In this document: positions 1 through 7,351 of the stretch, piece by piece
Layout: each line of letters opens with the position of its first letter
Numbering within the stretch: the first letter of the stretch is position 1
The notes under the pieces: generated by a model
Seen by the model: the letters and a program-made list of their open reading frames with translations, nothing else
What the model was told of the DNA's origin: nothing
Database searches by the model: none
Translations under genes and position numbers: made by a program
Source of the DNA: Phascolarctobacterium_A sp902463975
GTDB taxonomy: Bacteria > Bacillota > Negativicutes > Acidaminococcales > Acidaminococcaceae
NCBI RefSeq assembly: GCF_902463975.1
Contig: NZ_CABQHJ010000005.1
Span: 1-64,000 of the forward strand
Direction: 5' to 3'
DNA length: 64,000 nt

Positions 1-600
1 GTACTGGAACAACTGAAAGCAAAAGGCGAAGCCTTGAAATTAGAAGACATAGTCTTTGAAGGCTTCGGCGGCGTCCTGTGCGTAGAAGCCGGCGGCCCCA
101 CCCCCGGCATCGGCTGTGCAGGCCGCGGCATCATCTCCGCCTTTGAAAAGCTGGCAGAGCTGGAAGCCTTTGAAACCTATAAGCCTGACATCGTTATCTA
201 CGACGTATTAGGCGACGTAGTCTGCGGCGGCTTCGCCATGCCCATTCGCGGAGGCTACGCACGTGAGGTATTCATCGTATCCTCCGGCGAAATGATGGCC
301 CTCTACGCGGCAAGCAACATCGCCCAGGCCATCAAAAACTTCGGCCGTCGCGGCTACGCACGCTTAAAGGGCATCATCCTCAACGCCAAAAACATTGAGA
401 ATGAGCAGGAACTGGTAGCCAAGGCTGCCGCAGAAATCGGCACCGAGGTTGTGCAGTACGTACCGCGCAGCGGCGATATCCAAATCGCCGAAAATCAGGG
501 CGGTACCGTCAGCGAATTTGTCAAGGACTCACCAATGGTACAGGTGTACAACGAATTAGCCGAGCGTGTGCTGGCTATGAGTGAGGACGAAGAAGAATAG
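1..600 (+). CDS. Nitrogenase iron protein (NifH)-like ATP-dependent reductase, 5' end cut off
   Basis: The frame is open from the first base, so the gene starts upstream and the P-loop part (about 50 residues) lies outside the window. The visible 199 residues match the NifH/BchL/CfbC family. GCAGRG holds the first [4Fe-4S] cysteine (visible residue 39) and the Arg that is ADP-ribosylated in nitrogenase; DVVCGGFAMP holds the second cysteine (residue 75). The family is a homodimer with one bridging cluster that passes electrons to a NifDK-like partner using ATP. The partner genes follow directly, 10 bases downstream. The tail is acidic (SEDEEE). An internal TTG at 34 exists, but homology continues upstream of it, so it is not the start. 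The family call is firm; which NifH subgroup this belongs to is not settled. Confidence 0.93.
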   Translation, partial: VLEQLKAKGEALKLEDIVFEGFGGVLCVEAGGPTPGIGCAGRGIISAFEKLAELEAFETYKPDIVIYDVLGDVVCGGFAMPIRGGYAREVFIVSSGEMMALYAASNIAQAIKNFGRRGYARLKGIILNAKNIENEQELVAKAAAEIGTEVVQYVPRSGDIQIAENQGGTVSEFVKDSPMVQVYNELAERVLAMSEDEEE

Positions 601-610
601 GAGGCAGTAC

Positions 611-2122
611 ATGGGCTTAAAGGAAGATGCAATGTGGAAGATGGCCGAAAAAATGGGCATGCCCAAAAGCGCCATCGAAGCCATCAAGGCTAAGCAGAAA
701 AACGGCGACAAGAGCGCTATGCCCGACATGGGCAAGATGATGAGCATGATGCAGGCCATGAAGGGTGACAAGAAGGACGAAATGCGCAAAATGGCTGAGA
801 AAATGGGGATGCCGCCGCAGGCTGCAGGCATGGACGGCAACGAAATCTTAGGCCGTCTTAACCGCTTAAGCAAGGTGCAGACAATCAAGGACGTGCCCCA
901 GCTCACAACAGCGCTGTTCCCCGGCACCCACTGTCCGCTGATGGGCGCGGCGATGGTGGCAGGCGGTATCGACGATTGCCTGCTGGTAATCGTAGGCACG
1001 GACGAATGCAGCTATTACACCAAAAGCCTCACCATCAATGAGCGCTACGGCGGTATTGCGGGACGCTGTGTTTCCGTAGTGCTCGACAGTCATGACGTAA
1101 CCTTCGGCAGTACCGAAAGCATGCACAAGGCTTTTAAAGAAATAGTGGCGGAATATCAGCCGAAATGCGTGATGCTCGTCACCACCTGCGTAATTGAGGT
1201 AATCGGCGATGATTACGACGCCATTGCCGCAGAGCTGACGAAGCAGTACAGCATTCCGGTAATGGCGGTGCACACCGAGCACTTTAAGTGCGAGGACCAT
1301 TTCCCCGGCTTGGAGCGCGCCATCACTGCCTGCGCCGCCATGATGCAAAAGCAGGAATGTGACGGCAGCGTCAACGTTCTAGGTCAGCGCATGGGCAACT
1401 TTGCCGACACGGAGCTGCACGCATTTTTAGCGGCAGCAGGCGTCAAGCTGGGCGTGCAGCTGCCCAGCGGCTGCACTGCCGAGGAAATCCGCCGTGCTCC
1501 CGCAGCGAAGGTGAACATCGTCGTGCATGATATCGCGCTTCCGTTGGCGCAGGCTATGCAGGAGCAGTACGGCATTCCTTACGTTTACTTCAACCGCTTC
1601 GCCGCGCCGGCAAAAATCCTGCAGACCTATCAGCATCTGTTTGATTATCTGGAGCTGCCGCTGCCTGCGGAGATTGGCGCTAAATTTGAGGAATGTAAGG
1701 AGCTGGAGCAGAAGGTGCTGCCTGACGTAAAGGGCGTGCCCTATATCTACGGCAATACGCAGTATGACTGCTTCGAGCTCAACAGCTATCTGTGCAGCCT
1801 GGGCCTGGTGCCGCAACTGATTCAGAGCAATAAGCTGAGCGAGGCTAATTTTGCGGATATCGAAAGCATTCTGGCGCAAACCGACCCGTACATCTGCAAG
1901 GCGGCAAATATCGCACCGCTGCAATATGTTTACGACGTACTGCATCCGTGGTTCTATATGGGCCATGAGTTCGGCGAGCGCCTGCGCCGTAAGGGCATTG
2001 CCTTGCTGCACAGCGACCCGGCAGGCAAAATGCTGGGCTTTGAATGCAGCAGCTTCATGTTGCAGGCAGTGGCGAAGGCTGTAGCCGACGCAAAGAAATT
2101 CAGAGAGGAGGCCGGCCTGTGA
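611..2122 (+). CDS. Nitrogenase component 1-type oxidoreductase, NifD/BchN-like subunit with Met-rich N-terminal extension
   Basis: The start is ATG 611, seven bases after GGAGG at 600-604, giving 504 residues. Residues 1-75 are an extension rich in Met and Lys (17 Met in the first 74 residues) with the motif KMAEKMGMP twice, at 10-18 and 60-68. The oxidoreductase fold follows. Three cysteines sit where nitrogenase alpha subunits bind the P-cluster: C108 (PGTHCPLMG), C133 (TDECSYY) and C193 (VTTCVIEVIGDD). Their spacing (25 and 60) is close to that of BchN. By eye, the positions equal to the FeMo-co ligands are not Cys and His: the region around VNIVVHD has Asp where Cys is expected, and GKMLGFE has Leu where His is expected. 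This suggests a catalytic subunit that reduces an organic substrate rather than N2. The substrate cannot be told from sequence. Confidence 0.88.
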   Translation: MGLKEDAMWKMAEKMGMPKSAIEAIKAKQKNGDKSAMPDMGKMMSMMQAMKGDKKDEMRKMAEKMGMPPQAAGMDGNEILGRLNRLSKVQTIKDVPQLTTALFPGTHCPLMGAAMVAGGIDDCLLVIVGTDECSYYTKSLTINERYGGIAGRCVSVVLDSHDVTFGSTESMHKAFKEIVAEYQPKCVMLVTTCVIEVIGDDYDAIAAELTKQYSIPVMAVHTEHFKCEDHFPGLERAITACAAMMQKQECDGSVNVLGQRMGNFADTELHAFLAAAGVKLGVQLPSGCTAEEIRRAPAAKVNIVVHDIALPLAQAMQEQYGIPYVYFNRFAAPAKILQTYQHLFDYLELPLPAEIGAKFEECKELEQKVLPDVKGVPYIYGNTQYDCFELNSYLCSLGLVPQLIQSNKLSEANFADIESILAQTDPYICKAANIAPLQYVYDVLHPWFYMGHEFGERLRRKGIALLHSDPAGKMLGFECSSFMLQAVAKAVADAKKFREEAGL

Positions 2123-3342
2123 GCTTAGTAAGATTTTTACCGACACCGTCGGACAGAATGGGAATTATCTGGAGCCTTTTGGCCGTACAGGGCGCCATCG
2201 TGCTGGAATACGGCCCAGCCGGCACCACGCACTACAGCATGGGCTTATACGGCGGCTTGGGCCTGCGCTTTCAAAACCGCCTCTTCACCACGCATATGAG
2301 CGAGGACGATGTTGTCATGGGCGACGTAACACGTCTGGAGGAAGCAATTATCGAACTGGACAAAAGCTATGCGCCGAAGGTTATCTTCGTTGTTGCCTCC
2401 TCCGTAACTGCCGTCATCGGCACCGATATCAAGGGCGTGTGCCGTTATATGCAAAATGAGGTTAAGGCCAAGCTTGTGGCCTTCGAGCAGGGAGGCTTCC
2501 GCGGTGATTACAGCGTTGGTTTGGCGGAAACCTACAAGCTGTTGGTGCGCAATCTGCCAAAGAAGAATGCAGAGCAGGAGGCAGGCGTATACAACATCAT
2601 CGGCGCCTCTGCGTGGCGCTACCGCATGGCAAGTGACATCTGGGAGGTAAAGAGCCTGCTGGGTGAAGCACTGGGCCTGCGCTGTAATGCCTGCCTTTGC
2701 TGCGAAACCAGCGTAGACGAGCTGCAGGCCATGGGCAAGGCACAGGTAAATATTGTGCTGGGCAACGAAGGTCTTGCCGCTGCCAAATATCTCGAAGAAA
2801 AGTTCGGTACGCCATATGTTTATGCCGTTCCCTACGGCTACAGCGGCACCGTAAGCTTTTTGGAGCAGGTAGGCGCAGCAGTTGGCAAGGCTCCTGAGCC
2901 CATGGTGCTGATGCGCATCAAAATGAAGGAAAAGGGCATGTCCATGCTCAGCATGTTTGCCATGATGGGCGGCAGCAAGACCAGGCAGGCCGTAGTTAAG
3001 GGTGATTATGACCTAGTGCAGGGCGTGAGCGCCTTTTTAGAGCAGGCAGGCATCACCGTGACACACAAAATGTGCGCGCATAGTTTGAAGGCTATCACCG
3101 GGCCGGCGGCGGATGTAGAAGCCTACGCCGAAGAGGGCGAGTGGCTGCAGGAAGTACGCGAGCTGCGCGACACGCTGCTTTTCGCAGATGACGTGGCGCT
3201 CACGCAGGCGGATGCAAGCAACATGAAGGTGCTCATCAGCGCGCCGTTTATGAATGGCGTAGTGGCAACACACCTGCCGTTTATGGGCGAAAAGGGTGCT
3301 GATTTCCTGCTGGAGCAAATCCAGGGTTATTATCAAAAGTAA
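2119..3342 (+). CDS. Nitrogenase component 1-type oxidoreductase, NifK/BchB-like subunit lacking cluster cysteines
   Basis: GTG 2119 overlaps the previous stop by four bases (GTGA) and sits behind GAGGAGG, so the two subunits are translationally coupled; the product has 407 residues. The family call rests on the N-terminal segment YGPAGTTHY...THMSEDDVVMGD and on the segment VVASSVTAVIGTDI, which match the NifK motifs around the P-cluster. In NifK each of these segments has a cysteine; here none does (Thr in GTTHY, no Cys before MSEDD, Ser-Val in ASSVTAV). The protein is therefore expected to complete a [4Fe-4S] site held by the partner's three cysteines, as BchB does with an Asp, though I cannot name the fourth ligand. 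A Met-rich stretch lies near residues 263-287. Together with the flanking genes this forms a HDK-type complex of unknown substrate. Confidence 0.85.
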   Translation: MSLVRFLPTPSDRMGIIWSLLAVQGAIVLEYGPAGTTHYSMGLYGGLGLRFQNRLFTTHMSEDDVVMGDVTRLEEAIIELDKSYAPKVIFVVASSVTAVIGTDIKGVCRYMQNEVKAKLVAFEQGGFRGDYSVGLAETYKLLVRNLPKKNAEQEAGVYNIIGASAWRYRMASDIWEVKSLLGEALGLRCNACLCCETSVDELQAMGKAQVNIVLGNEGLAAAKYLEEKFGTPYVYAVPYGYSGTVSFLEQVGAAVGKAPEPMVLMRIKMKEKGMSMLSMFAMMGGSKTRQAVVKGDYDLVQGVSAFLEQAGITVTHKMCAHSLKAITGPAADVEAYAEEGEWLQEVRELRDTLLFADDVALTQADASNMKVLISAPFMNGVVATHLPFMGEKGADFLLEQIQGYYQK

Positions 3343-3369
3343 AGTTTAAAGCAAAAGGAGGATACTACC

Positions 3370-3792
3370 ATGAAACAAATTCCTGTAATTTTTTGGACCG
3401 GTACCGGTAACACACAAATGATGGCTGACGCTGTTGCGGAAGCAATCAACGCTGGCGGTGCGGAGGCTGTTGTAAAAAATGTCAGCGAAATCACTGCTGA
3501 CGAGGCTGCAAGCTATGACGCTCTGGCACTGGGCTGCCCGGCAATGGGCGCAGAGGTGCTGGAGGAATGCGAATTCGAGCCATTCTTCACCGAGCTTGAA
3601 GGCAAGCTGGCAGGCAAAAAGGTAGCGCTCTTCGGCTCCTATGGCTGGGGCGGAACCTATATGCAGGATTGGGAAGCACGCGTTAAGGACGCGGGTGCGA
3701 CACTTGTGGCTGACGGCGTACTGGCGCTGGGTGCTCCCGATGACGAAGCCGTGGCTAAGCTGGCGGAAGCAGGCAAGCTGCTTGCCGAATAA
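3370..3792 (+). CDS. Short-chain flavodoxin
   Basis: This 140-residue protein starts at ATG 3370 behind AAAGGAGG. The N-terminal WTGTGNTQMMA is the FMN phosphate-binding loop (T/S-x-T-G-x-T), and GSYGWGGTYMQDW is the second flavin loop of clostridial-type flavodoxins. Length and motifs fit a complete short-chain flavodoxin. It lies 27 bases after the NifK-like gene and before the terminator, so it is most simply read as the last gene of the operon and as a likely low-potential electron donor to the NifH-like reductase. The donor role is inferred from position only. Confidence 0.93.
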   Translation: MKQIPVIFWTGTGNTQMMADAVAEAINAGGAEAVVKNVSEITADEAASYDALALGCPAMGAEVLEECEFEPFFTELEGKLAGKKVALFGSYGWGGTYMQDWEARVKDAGATLVADGVLALGAPDDEAVAKLAEAGKLLAE

Positions 3793-3807
3793 GGCTTAAG
3801 CAACACC

Positions 3808-3846
3808 AAAAACTGCCTTTCGATTTTAGGAAAGGCAGTTTTTTAG
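3808..3846 (+). terminator. Rho-independent terminator after the nitrogenase-like operon
   Basis: A perfect 10-bp stem, AACTGCCTTT (3811-3820) with AAAGGCAGTT (3831-3840), is followed by a T-run. It closes the four-gene operon. Confidence 0.9.
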
Positions 3847-3868
3847 TGAAGCGCTTGTGTTATAGCAA

Positions 3869-3897
3869 TTGGCAAATAGCTCGCTTTATGATATTAT
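3869..3897 (+). promoter_or_regulatory. Sigma-A/70-type promoter for the ABC exporter
   Basis: TTGGCA (3869-3874) and TATTAT (3892-3897) are 17 bases apart, with a TG just before the -10 box. The gene starts about 150 bases downstream. The leader between them contains a GC-rich hairpin (about 3975-4010), followed by an A/T repeat and the ribosome binding site. Confidence 0.6.
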
Positions 3898-4046
3898 TTA
3901 AGAACACATCCTATTGACTTTATACCTGCTATATAGTGTAGACTGTATCATCATAAAAGAAAGTATATAACGTCGCGGCAGCGTTTTGGCAAAAGCTGCT
4001 GCCCGCGCTTTAGAATATATATATAAATAGAGGATAGGAAAGCTTT

Positions 4047-5753
4047 ATGTTCAAAACATTTCTCAGCTATTATAAACCGTATAAGGGCATTTTGCTCTTT
4101 CTCGTGATAGGCTCGCTGCTGCGTGCGCTGCTCGAGCTCTTCTTTCCCTATGTAGTGAAGCTGATGCTGGAACAGCAGCTGCCGCTTAAAAATCTGCCGC
4201 TGCTCCTTGAATGGTCGGCAGCACTGCTTGCCATGTATCTGGTAAACTTCGGCATGCATTTCAGCATCATCTACTGGGCGCAGTCCATGAGCTATTCCAT
4301 GGAACGCGATATGCGCCGCGACTTGTTTCGCCATCTGCAGAAGCTGTCCTTCGGCTTTTACGATAAAAACAAAAGCGGCCAGCTGCTTTCGCGCCTCACA
4401 AGCGATTTGAGCGAAATTAACGGCTTTGCAGGCAATGCGCCTATTGATCTTATCGTCTGCGGGCTGACGATGGGCGGCACGATGGTTATTCTGATTTACA
4501 TGAATCCTATGCTGGGCAGCCTGATCGCCTTCCTGCTTCTGGTGAAGGCAGTGCATACCGTTTTCGTCAACCTGCGCATGAAAAAGGCCTTCTTTGCCAA
4601 TCGTGTGGCAATGGGCGAGGTAACGGGCAAGGCTGCGGAAAGCATTAACGGCGTGCGTCTGATCAAGGCCTTCGCCGGTGAGCGCAGCGATATGGCGCAG
4701 TTTATGGAAAAGGCGGATGCCTATCTGAAAGTATGCAAAAAATCCTTCAAAATAACATCCTATTTCGTCGGCAGTATGATTTTCTTCAGCAACTTTATCA
4801 ATGTGGCGATATTAGTAGTGGGCGGCTTGCTGATAAATCAGGGGCTGATGAGCTTCGGCGAGCTGGTGGCTTTCTTCCTCTACGTGGGCCTGTTTATGAA
4901 ACCGCTGATGCAGCTTTTAGGCTTCATTCAGGTATATCAGCGCGGTATGGCAGGCTTCAAGCGTTTTTATGAGCTGCTGCAGGAAAAGCCCGAGATTACC
5001 GATGCACCGGATGCTAAAATTTGTCCGCCCTGTAAAGGGAACATCACCTTTGATAACGTCAGCTTTGCCTATGCGGACGGCAGACCTGTTATCCGCAACC
5101 TTTCGCTGAGTGTGGCAGCAGGTGAAACCGTGGCCTTTGTGGGCGCTACGGGAGCAGGCAAAACAACCATTGCCAGCCTTTTGCTGCGCTTTTACGAGCC
5201 GCAGAGCGGCAGAATTCTGCTGGACGGCTGCGATATCCGTGAATTTACGCAGGAATCACTGCGCAGGCAAATCGGTCTGGTGCAGCAGGATGTCTTTCTC
5301 TTCGGCGACAGCGTGCGCTACAACATAGCCTATGCTAAACCGGATGCGACAGCGGACGAGGTGCAGGCGGCAGCGAAGGCTGCGGCGGCCGATGAGTTCA
5401 TTCAAAAGCTGCCTGCGGGCTACGATACCGAGGTGGGGGAGCGCGGCGTGAAGCTGAGCGGCGGCCAGAAGCAGCGCTTGGCGATTGCGCGTGTCTTCCT
5501 CAAAAATCCTCCGGTAGTAGTGTTGGATGAGGCTACAAGTGCGCTCGACAATATTACGGAGCAGCAGATACAAAAGGAGCTCGACGAGCTGGCGGTAGGA
5601 CGCACCACGCTGATTATTGCGCATCGTCTTTCCACTATCCGTCATGCGGACAAGATTGTGGTGCTTGACGAGGGAGCTGTTGCGGAATGCGGCAGCCATG
5701 AGGAGCTGCTGGCGCGCAAAGGGCGTTATTATGATTTGTATCAGAAGGAGTAA
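4047..5753 (+). CDS. ABC exporter half-transporter, MsbA/lipid-multidrug type
   Basis: The 568-residue protein has the exporter layout: a six-helix membrane domain (about residues 10-310) and a C-terminal ATPase (about 330-568). Seen directly are Walker A GATGAGKTT (near 365), signature LSGGQ (near 469), Walker B VVVLDEATSALD (near 490) and the H-loop in IIAHRLST. It should work as a homodimer in the inner membrane and export a lipid or hydrophobic drug. ATG 4047 follows AGGATAGGA. The gene stands alone between two terminators with its own promoter. No neighbour shows the substrate, so a specific name such as msbA would be a guess. Confidence 0.93.
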   Translation: MFKTFLSYYKPYKGILLFLVIGSLLRALLELFFPYVVKLMLEQQLPLKNLPLLLEWSAALLAMYLVNFGMHFSIIYWAQSMSYSMERDMRRDLFRHLQKLSFGFYDKNKSGQLLSRLTSDLSEINGFAGNAPIDLIVCGLTMGGTMVILIYMNPMLGSLIAFLLLVKAVHTVFVNLRMKKAFFANRVAMGEVTGKAAESINGVRLIKAFAGERSDMAQFMEKADAYLKVCKKSFKITSYFVGSMIFFSNFINVAILVVGGLLINQGLMSFGELVAFFLYVGLFMKPLMQLLGFIQVYQRGMAGFKRFYELLQEKPEITDAPDAKICPPCKGNITFDNVSFAYADGRPVIRNLSLSVAAGETVAFVGATGAGKTTIASLLLRFYEPQSGRILLDGCDIREFTQESLRRQIGLVQQDVFLFGDSVRYNIAYAKPDATADEVQAAAKAAAADEFIQKLPAGYDTEVGERGVKLSGGQKQRLAIARVFLKNPPVVVLDEATSALDNITEQQIQKELDELAVGRTTLIIAHRLSTIRHADKIVVLDEGAVAECGSHEELLARKGRYYDLYQKE

Positions 5754-5837
5754 GGAAGAAGCTTGCAGCTGCAGGCATCCTGCAGAAGATAATAAAATAA
5801 AAATAGCGCACGCTCTTAAAGTGTGCATTGAGAATAC

Positions 5838-5884
5838 AGAAAACCCATGTCTTGCCGATTTCGGCGGGACATGGGTTTTAGTGC
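5838..5884. terminator. Bidirectional terminator between the ABC exporter and the converging nuclease locus
   Basis: AAACCCATGTC (5841-5851) pairs with GACATGGGTTT (5868-5878), with further pairing in the loop (CCGA/TCGG). T-runs occur at both ends, so it can serve the + strand exporter and the - strand genes ending at 5905. Confidence 0.8.
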
Positions 5885-5904
5885 TTTGTGTTTAATTTTT
5901 CGTA

Positions 5905-6180
5905 TTAGGCTTGCTCAGCTTGCAACGCCTCAACTTGCTCAATCGGGAGAGAAGTAGCCTTGGCGATATCCTTCACAGAAAGGCCCATGCTGAAAAGACG
6001 TTTAGCAGTAGCGAGTTTCTCTTTAGCTTCGCCTTCAACAAGGCCTACGTCTTTGCCTTCAGCAATGCCTTCACGCCTCTCATCTAATAAACGTGCTTCC
6101 ATAAGCATAAATTCCCGCCTCACTTTCGTATCTAATTTGAGATAGCTGATTTCATCGTCAATCTGCTTGGTGAAATCAGT
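5905..6180 (-). pseudogene. C-terminal remnant of an Rpn-family nuclease, tandem duplicate of the next gene
   Basis: Only the last 90 or so codons remain, from TDFTKQIDDEISYL to the stop. The catalytic N-terminal two thirds are missing. The remnant repeats the C-terminal half of the intact gene at 6191-7036: 6071-6181 matches 6357-6467 at about 107 of 111 bases. The tails then diverge: the remnant has an alternate Gly/Glu linker and ends in a different HTH-like tail (SVKDIAKATSLPIEQVEAL). A start at ATG 6123 could still give a 72-residue peptide, but I see no promoter or good ribosome binding site. Confidence 0.75.
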
Positions 6181-6181
6181 A
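6071..6181. repeat. Direct repeat, copy 1 (in the nuclease remnant)
   Basis: 111 bases that match 6357-6467 at about 107 positions, 286 bases apart in the same orientation. Weaker similarity extends to lower coordinates, broken by small indels in the Gly/Glu linker. This marks a tandem duplication of the 3' half of the nuclease gene. Confidence 0.85.
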
Positions 6182-6190
6182 TTAGAGTGG

Positions 6191-7036
6191 TTAAGCCTCT
6201 TTCTTCAGCTTCTCCACATCAGCGAGAGATAAATTTGTAAGCTCAGCGATAACCTCGAGAGAATAGCATCCCTTAGCCAACATGCGCTTAGCAGTAGCGA
6301 GTTTTTCCTCAGCAATGCCTATTTCCTTGCCTTTGGCAATACCCACAGCTTCGCCCTCACGTCTTTCATCTAACAAACGTGCTTCCATAAGCATAAATTC
6401 CCGCCTCACTTTCGTATCTAATTTAAGATAGCTGATTTCATCGTCAATCTGCTTGGTGAAATCAGTAGTTACAATGTGGTTGTTTACATAATCATAAAAG
6501 CTCTTGATGTCCTTGGAGATATCGCCATGCGTACCTTTTGTGTTTAAAATCATGGTTGTCGCTTCATCGGGAAGCTCCAACTCCCGATTTTCCAGACAAC
6601 ATTTTTTAAAGGTATAGACATAATTACCCTGTTCAAAGAAATCAAAAACACAGATAAAAATGATAAATGTCGGTGGCAGCAGGTCATAAGGCTGTCCCTT
6701 TTGCAGCAAATCAATATCAAGCAGCGCCTGATAATAGCGTGAGCGCTTGGGCAGGACGTAGGTGTCCGTATCGGGATTTTTATTGTTTTTCACCTGCATC
6801 TCCAGATTATAATGCGTGTTTTTGTCGTCCGCTACGATGATATCAAGGCGGATGCCGCGGCTGGTGTACTCAGGCTCAAGCGTCTTTTCTGCCTCCAGGT
6901 ACTTGATGTCCGCAATCTCAATCTGCAGCAGCTCCTCCAACAGATGCTTGCAGATGCGCTTGCGCGACATAACCTTTTTGAAGATGAAGTCACTTTGAAT
7001 CGTCAGGTTGGCAAATTTTGTTAGTAGGTCTTGCAT
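6191..7036 (-). CDS. Rpn family recombination-promoting nuclease / PD-(D/E)XK 'transposase'
   Basis: The 281-residue protein has the PDDEXK nuclease core at its N-terminus: SDFIFKKVM near residue 14, RLDIIVADD with the metal-binding Asp near 84, and NLEMQVKN with the E-x-Q of this family near 98. These enzymes are Mg-dependent DNA endonucleases related to RpnA, which stimulate RecA-independent recombination; some have been linked to phage defence. The C-terminal tail has a Gly/Glu-rich linker and a small helix-turn-helix-like segment, the part that varies most in the family. The start at ATG 7036 follows GAAAGGAGAG. It lies next to a partial duplicate of itself, a common sign of recent rearrangement. 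Confidence 0.85.
   Translation of the reverse strand: MQDLLTKFANLTIQSDFIFKKVMSRKRICKHLLEELLQIEIADIKYLEAEKTLEPEYTSRGIRLDIIVADDKNTHYNLEMQVKNNKNPDTDTYVLPKRSRYYQALLDIDLLQKGQPYDLLPPTFIIFICVFDFFEQGNYVYTFKKCCLENRELELPDEATTMILNTKGTHGDISKDIKSFYDYVNNHIVTTDFTKQIDDEISYLKLDTKVRREFMLMEARLLDERREGEAVGIAKGKEIGIAEEKLATAKRMLAKGCYSLEVIAELTNLSLADVEKLKKEA
6357..6467. repeat. Direct repeat, copy 2 (in the intact nuclease)
   Basis: Partner of 6071-6181. It encodes the segment from TDFTKQIDDE to LLDERREG in the intact gene. The high identity suggests the duplication is young or kept alike by gene conversion. Confidence 0.85.
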
Positions 7037-7094
7037 GGTTTCTCTCCTTTCATTTTAACACAGATGCAATAAAAAATACATAAGCAGCGCAAAA

Positions 7095-7150
7095 ACAAAA
7101 AAGAGCAGTACCCTGGCGATTAAAAAATCGTCAGTTCGTACTACTCTTAG
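7095..7150 (-). terminator. Imperfect terminator hairpin on the - strand, downstream of the RND operon
   Basis: Read on the - strand, AAGAG.AGTAC...CTG.CGATT pairs with AATCG.CAG..ACT.CTCTT, followed by a T-run (7100-7109 complement). It would stop transcription coming from the RND permease gene. Confidence 0.6.
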
Positions 7151-7345
7151 AATGTACCAGATAAATGGCCTTGCTTAAGCTTCTGCAGCTAAAGTGGAGC
7201 TGCAGGATATACTGCTTATTTTCTTGTCCGTAGGTAATGTAGCTGGAAGCGTAATGTTACCTGCAGTTTGGGAAGAACATGGTTTAAGTTTACTTGAAAT
7301 TCAGGAGAATGTCAAGGGAAGAGGGAAGAAGGCTATCTTACAATC
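7151..7345. other. Gene-free stretch between the RND permease stop and its terminator
   Basis: No credible gene is seen. The + strand frame opening at 7194 has no ribosome binding site and runs into the antisense of the permease gene. On the - strand, TTGACA and TAAACT spaced 17 bases apart form a promoter-like pair near 7288-7316, followed only by very short frames. It may be the remnant of a lost gene, but no family was recognised. Confidence 0.4.
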
Positions 7346-7351
7346 TCAGCT

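Noticed and set aside
1..3846. True nitrogen-fixing nif operon
   Set aside because: The NifK-like subunit has no cluster Cys, FeMo-co ligands seem absent, and no cofactor assembly genes are visible.
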